Shown here piece by piece: positions 25,201-37,200 of a stretch of 64,000 nt of DNA (position 1 is its first letter; each line of letters opens with the position of its first letter). Source of the stretch: Hippasteria phrygiana. Lineage: Eukaryota; Echinodermata; Asteroidea; Valvatida; Goniasteridae. Where the stretch lies: assembly GCA_037893225.1 (NCBI GenBank), contig JAZGUH010000005.1:806001-870000 (forward strand), written 5' to 3'. Under the pieces are notes generated by a model. The model saw only the letters and a program-made list of their open reading frames with translations, made no database searches and was not told the origin of the DNA. A program made the position numbers and the translations under genes.

Positions 25201-28200
25201 CTTTCGCAAGCATTGACCCTTTTCCATGACCGACTGATCAAATGGAATTTTTGAAACGTGAAAAAAGAAACCGAAACCTTGAAAAATATTCGTAATCGAG
25301 GAAATTTCACATTAGCCCCTTCTGCGCACTTCCGGGTTGAACTTAGCGAGAATGTCAGTGGCAAACAAAACAACGCTTTTCAGCACATAAATTCACGCAT
25401 GAATTAATCAGGCCATAAAAGGAAGCGCAGGCGCACGATCAGCATAAAGTTGTTTACTGTGACATTGAGATCCTCGTTTTCAAACACGGAAGTGCGCAGA
25501 TCGGCGCTAAACTCGTCGTTGTGGGATTCCTCTACTGTAGTGGACGTTTGAGAGAGATAGAGCTTAAAAATAAATGGAAAAAAGAAAAAAAAATGTTCCG
25601 GAATGCAGCAATAGCAAAAATAATGATACATCTTTTTGATACAGACCTTTTTTTCCACGTGTTGTCATGGGCTGCTTAGTTTATTAGTAATGCTAATGAA
25701 GTGCTTACATGTACATGTATTCAAGCATGTATGCTGTGTGAGCATGAGTGGTTTAACCTGCCCCATGCTATACATGGGATACTATCTCTCCATGGCGGTC
25801 CACACTTGGTGTTTTTTTTGTTACCTATCACACTAATTGGGCACAGGAGTAAAAAAGGTATGGGAAAAAGGTATATTATGTCGCGAAATATGAAAAATTA
25901 GTTCTATGTATGTTTGGAAAGACCGCAATGTTAGCTTTCATTTGGTACATGATAGAGCTCCAAAGCCCTTTTCATTCTGGAGATATTGCGTTTTTACATA
26001 TTAATTAGTTCTATGGAGTTCAAATTGCACAACAGAGAAAACAGGCTTTGAAATAGCTAGTTCTAAGACGATGCAATGGAATAATGCACTCTAAAAAGGT
26101 TATTTTTGTCACTTTATTCACTGAAATCAACATTGTTGTGCACCAAACCTGAAACTTTAGATATTTAAGTTGTTATTAAAGACCAAAAAAACAAAATGAC
26201 TTTTGACGAAAAATTTCACCCTCTCAACGTTGAAAGGGCCATTACACGTAAATGCATAGCGCGACTTATATCACCTTTTTCTGGAGCGGGTCACATTTAA
26301 GAAAAAAATACATTTATGTAAACTTGAAGGAGGGAACTCATTTTAAAGCCAATTTTGAGTATTAGTACAAAATAAGCAATAAAGGTGAGCTAAACATAAT
26401 GACCACATTTGGCAGGAGCCAGCAAAAGCTATTAAAACCCTAACAGCCCAAGGCTTTTTACTAGAATCCTTCCCTAACCACACAAACTCCAACACTGTGT
26501 AGTAAACCAATGGCACATTCTTTGTACTTAGACAAAATCAGGGCATCAAGTCCCATGCAAAGTGATGGTGCCAAGGCTCTACAGTACCCAATCACACAAA
26601 ATTCAACACAAATGGGGTGTTTGATTTTGGCAGGTTAGGGAAGGTTAGGGTTAAAAGAATCACTATGGTCTTGCTGACCCACATGCGATCAGTGCCGATC
26701 ACAGGAATAATAAAACAATTACAATATTGTTCAACAGTAAAATCTGCATGGATTGCAAGTCCTTTAACCGTTTTAATCCATCCCCCAGACATTACCCAAT
26801 TCAATTGTGGAGGGGATCCCCCACGGGGGACGGCAAACTGCTGTTACTGCAATGAGATCTGCGGGGACTTAGGCTCTGAAAGCATCAACCAATTTGCAAG
26901 CAGCGGAATAGGTTTTTGGCCACTGCGGTTGACCGGAATGTGCAAGTGTATCATTTTGTCAAGTCACGTGAGAATGTTTTTTTCTTTTTTTTTTGGATGT
27001 CCTGGAGCTGAGGATTTCAGCAGGTTTCTTTGTGTTATTGTACTGGATACCCGCAATGTTAAAGGGATTGAAATCCTAAAAATTCAAAAAGAAAATATTT
27101 GGATACAGATTATATTAAAGTAACTGTGTTTAACGTGTTTTCGTGCATATAAACAGGTCTTAAATAATAAGACAATGAGCGGTTTGATTTGGTGACTTGG
27201 TGTTATACCGGACCCTCGTGATTTGTGACTCGGTCCCAAACATAACCCTCATCACCGTTCGTGACTTAGATGTACATGAAGTCTCGGACCGGACCTTGAA
27301 CATTCGCAACTTGATCTCAGACTTGATTCGCGACTTGGTCTCATGGTTCTTGACTCGGCGTCGGACTCATCCTGCCTGATTTGTGATGCGGTCTCGCTCA
27401 TGATTCCCGCTTTAGTCTGTGACTCCGTTCTCATGATTTTTGACTAGGTCTCTACTTTATGACTCATTCCTCATGGTTCATGACTCAGTTTCAGATTTGC
27501 AGAGTTGTCATCGAGTCAGTCACAAGTCAATCACAAGTCAGATCAAAAGGCAGATCACAAGTCAATCTCAAGCTACATGAGATTTAACAATGACAAAGGA
27601 ATGCTTTGGTTATATAGTGTGTTTGAATAGCTTGTTACATGGCTTGAGACCAGAATTGTGAAGAGTGACTTGTGATGTGACTTGTGGTGACTTGTGATGA
27701 CTCGATCAACAACTCGATCAGATTCCACTCATGATTCGTGACCTCGATCTGAGACTCAATCCTCATGATTCATGACTCATGTTCTCAGACAAACGCGTAG
27801 ATTGACTGGCATCATTCTTGACTTGTCACTTGGGAATCGTGACTCATCCTAGACTCGACCTTCAATGATTTTTTGAGACCTTGACTCGTATTCAACACTG
27901 AGGCTCAGACCTGGACTTGAAATTGAAGGTTTGCATTCCCGAACGTAAGTCTTCAAGTACTGCATTTCTTCATCGCTGCCCTTTCCGTCCCGTTTCCTTA
28001 ACAGCCAACATCATGAAAGAGTTGGAGAAGAACCTTGGCATGATAGAAGAAGTGACCGAGAGAATTGTTATCAGGATGGCCTACTCGCTCGTCAGTCTCA
28101 ACTTCTTGAAGAATCTGAAACGGATTGGTGGAACTGCTCTGGAAAATAGGTGAGTAACAATTTCTTTCCTAGGCATTTTCCAGTGTTTCCGTGTTTCGAA

Positions 28201-31200
28201 CCCGGAGGTCGAAGGTTCGAATCCCGCTCCTGCCAGTTTCTTTGTTCACTTCGAAGATGTATTCAAATTTACCTAGTCAGTTTCCCTTGTGGATTGTTTG
28301 ACGAATAGGTAGTATCGTGGCTGAATGGAAGTCTAGTGTGACTTGTGTCGGCCTGTTTTACATCGTGGCTCCGGTAACTTAACAGGGAGGTTTGTTCTCG
28401 GTCCGTTCCTATTGGACTTAATTTTTGTTACTTTACAGGAAAGTAGCGGTAGATTGACACAAACGTCCAATGGGAACACAGCTATAGACTCACATCAACG
28501 GCCAATTTCATGGAGCTGCTCAGCACAAAAATTTGCTTAGCGTGAAAATGCTGCCTTGATAAAAACAGGATTACCCAACCAGGTTTCCATGTGTGGAATA
28601 TTGCTTTTGACTGGTATTCAGCTGTAGTTTGCTTAGCATGAAAATCACATGGACTTTTGGCTGGTAACCTGTTTTTACTAAGCAAGACATTTTCACGCTA
28701 AGCAAATGTTTGTGCTTTACAGCTCAGGACTCAACTGAATCTGGACTTGCCGAGTTCAGGCATAATTTCAAGACCTTTATGACTTTGAAAACGTACTTTG
28801 GAATCCAAAATCGGTCTACATTCGCGGCAGGACTCAAGTCATGTTCAAATTTGCTGTTCAATTTTGCTAAAAGCCACTGTTGGTAAAGGACTACAAAAGG
28901 AGGTTAGCGTTGGCTACACTTTGGGTCGCAACCCTAACACAATTACGGTTTTCCTGGGTCCACATCTACAGGGTGACCTTAAAGCATACCCATTTTTAAA
29001 TTCATATTATCGCAAAACTACTGAATAATTCAGAAAAAGACAAATATCTGTGGAAAGGGTAGAATGTCCTCTGTCCAATGGTATATAATGTTCATTATGT
29101 CATTGCCATGGATGACTGAACAAACAAGACAGTTATGAAAGGTACTGAAATCAGCACTGTGACAAGGTGTTTACTTGATGAGTGGCAAAGCTCAGGCAGG
29201 CATTTTTAAGGACACATTCTTTTGCTGTTTTAACACATTGGAAAAGTGATGACAGGCGCGATGAATCACTTTTTCTGATCCCTTTCTTTTTGTCTTACAC
29301 TTACATCCGACAAATTTATAGTGCTGTGCCCTCCACATGGCCAACATTCCTGTTAATGCATAGCTGACATCAAGTAAACAACTTGTCACAGTGCTGATTT
29401 CAGTACCTTTCATAACTGTCTTGTTTGTTCAGTCATCCATGGCAATGACATAATGAACCTTATACCATTGGACAGAGGATATTCTAGCCTTTCCACAGAC
29501 ATTTGTCTTTTTCTGAAATATTCAGTAGTTTTGCGATAATATGAATTTCAAAATGGGTATACTTTTTTAAGGACACCCTGTAAATAAGGGAATAAATATA
29601 TGCTGGGCCGGTTTTAAACGTACATTTAAAACTGTCTTGAGGCCTGGGCGCTTGATAATGACCCGAGCATTAAGCAAAAACCACCGAAAATTCTAAATTT
29701 CCAATGATTTTGTTCAATTTTGTTTACCTTGGCTTGTAAAACACCCCTTCAGCTATTTAATGGTTCGTGCCACGCGCGAGTAGTGCTAAACATTTCCTTA
29801 TTTGGAAATTGACGCGCGCGCAACGCGCTCGCCAGGTGGTGCAGAACGCAGCAGTGCCGGTGTAGTGTGAAATTATGGACTCTAAATACGGACGCATCGG
29901 TAGTATTGCGCTTGCGTTATTAGGAGAGTGACTGGTCGCTCGAGTGTTCAACCAATAAAATGGACCAGATTTTGTAGGACCAGATTTTGTAGACACTTCG
30001 TGTGACACCGGAATTTTTTTTTTGAAACCGCGCCGTGTTTAAACAACTTCCAGCCGTGTTTAAACAACCTCTTAAACACACCCACGTGACAGGCTCTCGA
30101 CCAATAGGGATAGTAAAACTCGCTGAGGCATTTATGAATAGAAGATAATTCTGTAACGGATGCCTGAAAAATTATCCCAATTTTGAGACCTACAGACCCA
30201 GGTGGGGTAACTTCCACCGTTGGTGAGACCAACTGTACCGGTTTCTATTTTAGTCCTGGACCAAGATCTGAACTTGACCTCAACACTTTGCCCAAATAGA
30301 AAGGCCACTAAACCCTGTTTCTCTTCTTCTGAATCTCCCCATAGGTTGTACTCGTTCTATCTGTTGGACAATCGCAACCTGCAGCAGCTGTTCGACATCA
30401 GGTACTACCCCAATATCACCATCGGGAACGGCTCGCTGTTCTTTCACAACAACCCCAAGCTCTGCGTCTCCAACATCACCACGTTTGAGTCCAGGGTCAA
30501 CTTTTTGGTGCCGCCCAAGAGCAACAACTTTGGGACCAATGGGGACCAGGTCGCCTGTAGGTTACCAATTTTGCTCTTCTATAGTCCGAGTCGAAGCCGC
30601 ATTTTCTTCTTTTTGTCTCGCCTGAACGAAGTTCAGAAAGAGACTATGCAATCACTATTTCTGTGCGTAGTCCGTAGTCCGTCCGTATGTGTCATTTTGG
30701 TTAAAGTTTCGACAAATTGGTCTTATATGCAAAGTTGAAGTCCGATTGCAATCAAACTTGGTTTATGCATTCAATAGTGCGACCTTTATATGATGGTCGT
30801 GTCAAAGGTCAAGTACTGAGGTCGAAGGTCATCTGAGGTCAAGTTGTAAAATGGGCTGGAATTGTAAAATTGGTCTTTTATTCAAAGTTGAAGTCCGATT
30901 GCAATCAAACTTGGGTCATGCATTCAATAGTGGGACCTTTATATGATGGTTGTGTCAAAGGTCAAGTACTCAGGTCAAAGGTCATGTGAGGTCAAGTTGT
31001 AAAAGAGGCTGGAATTGTAAAATTGGTCATTGTGCTATTGTGCCGATTGAGGTGTCAAAATGTGTAGAGAACATGATTAACGTTTAAGCAGGCAAGACGC
31101 GTGGTTCAAGAACCACCTTGTTTAAAAAAATTGTCGGAGAGTTTGGGCCACGACTATTAACCCCAACATCCTAGGCATTACTTTTGGTATAAAGAACTGA

Positions 31201-34200
31201 GTACTACAGAATACTACTTAGTATTTTGTAGCACTGAGTCTCTCTGTGACTGATGAATGGGTGTGTGATGACAGCAGTCTAGATACTGGCAACTACAAAA
31301 TACTACTTCTATGTAATACAGTTAAGTTACTGGGTAAATTATATTTGTGTCAATGAATTGGATGGCTAAGATAAAAAAAATTGCATCATCTCATCTCTGA
31401 AAAACAGTAATTCATACTGTGTTTCGGCCTTAGATGATAACAAACAATTTTCCTCTAAACCGAGCAACCTTAGTACTACATTTTGTACATATTACTACGT
31501 ACACTATTTGGGGTGAAGTACACCAAGTACTAAAAATTACTGCAGGCATTGCACACAAGTAGGTGAGAGTACTGCATACTACATTTTACTACTAGCCCTC
31601 CTATACTTATAACTATCACAGCCTATCAAAAACTCTAAACACCAACTCTCACAGTTTGTGTGTGTTTCAATTTGTCATTTGATAGGTTTTGATCTGTACA
31701 ACAACTGGGTTGATTTTGGCCAGGTGCGCAGGAGGGTTCTAGTAGTATTTTGTAGCTTTATGTGATGTTAGGGTTAATAGATAACTGTTTGGTCGCTGTC
31801 TAACCACTTGTGTGGGACTAAGGGGTGAAGTCTATTTGACACATGAACGTGGTAACTTCTAATAGTCTGGTTTACGCATGTGTGCATAACTGAGTAGCAA
31901 GCACGCATACTGTATGTATGTTGTTGTGCATGTTCTTACAGTGATTGGCCCAGCCAGCAAATCGTGGTTCTATGGTCATATTGTTTTAAATTTTGTCGTC
32001 ACTGAGGCAATGTCACCGGCAGTTTTGACGAAAAATTCCTCTATTTGTGCAAAGTGCAAACTACAACGACATTCAGAATGGCATCTGATATATAAATGTT
32101 GCATTCATGCCCGAGTTTACTTAGACCCATTCCAATCAAAGTTATCGCCAGTTACGTAGCACGATATCGAATTCATAATGCTGTATATTTCCGACACCAG
32201 AGCGTTTTGCCATTATTTCCAATTTTTTTTTTTCAAACCCCCAGTTGCATCTTTGGTACCAATGACAATACTTTTGAACTGGCTGATTTGTAGCCTGGTT
32301 GAGTCGCTTGCTGTCTGGCTTCATACAGACTGTGTCTTTCTGTTTAACCATTTTGGTGGTGTTTTTTCCCCCCACTGTATACAGGCAGCATTCATAAGAT
32401 CGACATCTATGCCAAGCCCGGTAAAAGCACGTTGGTTCTCAGATGGAATTTTGACATTGAACAGATCAGCGACAAGCGGAACCTTCTCGGCTTCATCGTT
32501 TCGTACAGAAAAGCGTAAGTGGTGTACATTGTTTTTGGCTGAAAGACCACTCGATATTTTCAGGCCTGGATTTAGTTACTAGCCCAAAGTACAAGCACTG
32601 ATCAGATCTGCTGTAGGCAAGTCCAATTTATTTCTCGGGTTGCCTGGTGGGTGAGGGCTATGCAGTACATTGCAATGGAAAGTTGACCCTGTAAAATGGG
32701 AATGAGAAATGTTGTGAAAAGTATTGCCATTCCCATTTACATTCCCATTCACATTTACATTCACATTCCCATTTACATTCCCATTCACATTTACATTCGC
32801 ATTCCCATTTACATTCACATTCACATTCACATTCACATTCACATTTACATTTACATTCACATTTACATTCACAGTCCCATTTACATTCGCATTCCCATTT
32901 ACATTCACAGTCCCATTTACATTCACATTCCCATTTACATTCACAGTCCCATTTACATTCGCATTCCCATTTACATTCACATTCCCATTTACATTCACAG
33001 TCCCATTTACATTCACATTCCCATTTACATTCACATTCCCATTTACATTCACAGTCCCATTTACATTCACATTCCCATTTACATTCACAGTCCCATTTAC
33101 ATTCCCATTTACATTCACATTCCCATTTACATTCACAGTCCCATTTACATTCACAGTCCCATTTACATTCACAGTCCCATTTACATTCACATTCCCATTT
33201 ACATTCACAGTCCCATTTACATTCACAGTCCCATTTACATTCCCATTCCCATTTGCATTCCCATTTACATTCGCATTCCCATTTACATTCGCAGTCCCAT
33301 TTACATTCGCATTCCCATTTACATTCGCATTCCCATTTACATTCGCATTCCCATTTACATTCGCATTCCCATTTACATTCACAGTCCCATTTACATTCAC
33401 AGTCCCATTTACATTCACAGTCCCATTTACATTCACAGTCCCATTTACATTCCCATTCCCATTTACATTCCCAGTCCCATTTACATTCGCATTCCCATTT
33501 ACATTCGCATTCCCATTTACATTCGCATTCCCATTTACATTCGCATTCCCATTTACATTCGCAGTCCCATTTACATTCACAGTCCCATTTACATTCACAG
33601 TCCCATTTACATTCACATTCCCATTTACATTCACATTCCCATTTACATTCACATTCCCATTTACATTCGCAGTCCCATTTACATTCGCAGTCCCATTTAC
33701 ATTCGCATTCCCATTTACATTCGCATTCCCATTTACATTCACATTCGCATTCCCATTTACATTCGCATTCCCATTTACATTCGCATTCCCATTTACATTC
33801 GCATTCCCATTTACATTCGCATTCCCATTTACATTCGCATTCCCATTTACATTCACATTCACATTCACATTCCCATTCACATTCCCATTTACATTCGCAT
33901 TCGCATTTCGGTCTATGATCCCCTAGTCTGGTTCCCTGACCTGAAGATCCCCTGATGTCTATATCTTAGGTCAGGTAGCTACCACGGTTTAAAATAGATC
34001 ATGACGTAGTGTTATAGGCCCTGTCCGAATTACTTGGCTGCGGCTTGAAATTACACACGAGTCAATGGGAAGTGGCTGCAGCCGCTACCATAGACATGTG
34101 TGTAACATCCAGCCGTAGCCAAGTAATTCGGACAGGGCCTATGTCCGAGTGACATCAATGGCGTCATTCAAATTTAATATTCTTGCAAGATCCAATCGGC

Positions 34201-37200
34201 AAAATCCTGCAAGCGTGTGGCATTGATTTTTCAGATTTTTATATATATAATTCAGAATTCAAATTCCAGGATCTGTAATGGGCATGACAGACATTTTGTT
34301 ATTGCGAACATCAACGTTAATAGCCGAATGTTACCGAAAACAAGTTTGGGAAACTTTGGACGTTTTCGGAAACTGGCAGAATTCTACCAGTTTTCGTCAC
34401 GTGACATTGGCGGTTACCGGACTAGAAATAGTCAGAATATTTTGGTCAGGGAACCAGACTATTATAACACCCCCCCCCCCCCCCCCAAAAAAAAACTGGG
34501 AAAAAAAAAAAAATGATCATGACGAGAATATCAAATTGGAAAAAAAAATTGTTTACAAATTAGGGCAGGTTTCCCACAGTCATGGAAAATTCTGGAATTT
34601 AAAGCTGTCATGGAAAATCCTGGAATTTAAAGCTATCATGGAAAGTCATGGAATTTTTTGAAATTGATAAGCTGAGAAAGCTTTTAAAATAAGGCTCAAC
34701 AAAAATCTATTTAGGCTATCTGCATACTTGCTATTTTTCCTCTCATTTTTGCTTTTTTTTTTGGGGGGGGGGGAGCATAATTACGTCAAGAAGATTTGGC
34801 AACCAGGGAATCAATTTGTCAGAGGTGGTTTATTCAGCCTAATGCGTGGTACTGTTGAATGCCACTGAAAGCTTCCCCCTCAATCTTTGCACTATATTTG
34901 GCACGGGGAAACCTTATCAGAATGACAATGCAATGGGGTTATTACCCAACCTGTTTTGACAGTAGAACTCAACTGACAAATTTCCCTGGGCATGCTCGAC
35001 GGTTTGCAGTTGAATCCCCGAGCTCGCTCTTTCTGTCTCTCTCTCCATCTCAAACAAATAAATAAAAAATTGTGTGCACAAATAAAAAGTGAAGACACGA
35101 GTTGGACAAAATCCTCCTACAAATTGTTTTGCCTGTGTGTGGCTGTTGTTTCGTCTTGATGAAGTATGTGTTTGACACGCGCACAATTTTGAAAAGGTTA
35201 GATGGAACAGTTTCGTTAGAATTATCTAACGTCTTTCTGGGTTGAAAAAAAAAGATTCTTTGCGGGCATACTGTGGTTAATTGTATGGATTCTTGTGTAA
35301 TAGTTTTATTGGCTCGGCAACTTACAATGTACGTAGGGTGTTAATAGCATTTAGTAACTTACATAGTAACGACGCACACATGTGTGTTGTAACGACGTGC
35401 AATCTATCGGCTGAATTGAATTGAACATTTATTCATGATCATTGTTTGTCTCGAGTGTTGGACAGATTTGGTTAAGTTTTGTTCCATTCGAACAATAGTT
35501 GCCCGAGAAGTTTGGCATTTCACGAAAAAGATTTAGGGCTCGGATGTAGCAAGGACACCTTGTTATGGTAGTGTAAGCAGGACTTATTGTGCAAACCTTT
35601 GCGGCATACGTGTACATGTAACCGATCAAATTTTCATAAGATTTAAGGAGATATATATTGAAAAATGTGCTGATGTAACAAATGTCACTCTGAGGGACAC
35701 TTGTTACATCATTAACCCTAACCCCCCAGGGTGCATGCAAAATCATATTAAAATTTGGAGGATTTGGGACTGTTGGGCTTAAGAGCAGGTTGTTCAATAA
35801 GCCATTTGCGAGTTAAATTTGAATAACATCCAAGCCATCCAATCCTCCCAATCCTCCTATTATGGTATACATGTCAACAAACATGCAGTACTCAGAATAG
35901 ACCACATAGCTTTTAGCTACATGTAGTTCGCTTGCTTAATTAACCCTGCGAATTGCCATGGTACTGTTTTGTACAGTCCATTGTGCACTTTTTTTTATTA
36001 CTCCGTCATTTTTTCTATTAGAAAAAATCTGAAATTGTTTAAGCTCTATGTTCAAACATTGCATTAAAACATGGTATATCCCTTTCAACAATTTCAGATT
36101 TTTTGAAGAAAAAAATGACAAAAAAAGCAACAATGGACTGTACAAAACAGTACCATGGCAATTCGCAGGGTTAAGATACAATAAGCCATTTGCGAGTTAA
36201 ATTTGAATAACATCTGGTACAATGACGTGCTCCAAACGTTTGGCACATTTTAACTTTGAATTCTCCAGACCAAAGACACTGTTGCTATATCACATGATTC
36301 GGGGCAAGCTCTTGCATACATGTAGTTATGTAAGAGACGCTTAGCACCAATACATTGTTCACAATGGGTGAGAATGGCACAAAGACACTAGACCATTCCG
36401 GAGCTGGGGGTTGCTAGCATAAGGCTTGCCCCGAATCACGTGATATAGTAACAGTCTCGTTGGTCTAGAGAATTCAAAGTTAAAATGTGCGAAGCATTTT
36501 GATTACGTCAGTGTACCAGATGTTATTCAAATTTAACTTGGCAAATGGCTTATTGTATCTTAACCCTGCGAATTGCCGTGGTACTGTTTTGTACAGTCCA
36601 TTGTTCCTTTTTTTTTTTAACTCGGTCATTTTTTTCTTTAAAAAATCTGAAATTGTTGAAAGGGATATACCATGTTTTAATGCAATGTTTGAACATAGAG
36701 CTTAAACAATTTCAGATTTTTTATAGAAAAAATGACGGAGTAATAAAATAAAGTGCACAATGGACTGTACAAAACAGTACCATGGCAATTCGCAGGGTTA
36801 ATTAAGCAAGCGAACTACATGTAGCTAAAAGCTATGTGGTCTATTCTGAGTACTGCATGTTTGTTGACATGTATACCATAATGGGAGGATTGGATGGCTG
36901 TAGAGGGGAGGTGAGACCATCTTGATGATAATGCACACTACGGGCATTTCTCAAACCCAGGCTTGGGCTTGGGCTTTGGATTCGGCCTCATCTCCAGCTA
37001 TTCCCCAGTCCCATTTCCAATCTAAAGCCTTGAATACGTAAATAAAGGAACAGGCTCTGGCTCTGGATAACATCAGATTTGGATGAACTTATAGCACAAA
37101 CAGTGTCCAGGATCTTGCCAAAGCTGGGCACATAAAATTACGCAAAGCCGAAGCCAAGGTTTGAGAAATGCCCCATATACATTTTTGTACACCTTTATTT

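Larger units (their letters stand above)
22582..28004. other. Intron 3 (5.4 kb), repeat-rich
   Basis: No exon-like sequence. Contents recognised: small inverted-repeat elements (22790-22905, 23480-23610, 23719-23863, 24910-24971, 26436-26650), a 17-bp tandem repeat (24412-24487) and two nested hAT-like elements (27190-27905). The remaining DNA is AT-rich without visible features. Confidence 0.7.

Noticed and set aside
32385..32388. Exon 6 starting at 32385 (first AG of TACAGGCAG)
   Set aside because: It leaves AGG CAG CAT TCA TAA, a stop. The second AG restores the conserved frame.
32579..33955. Open frames of 400-433 codons on both strands
   Set aside because: They are produced by a hexamer-based tandem repeat without stops. 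They lack homology, splice context and unique sequence.
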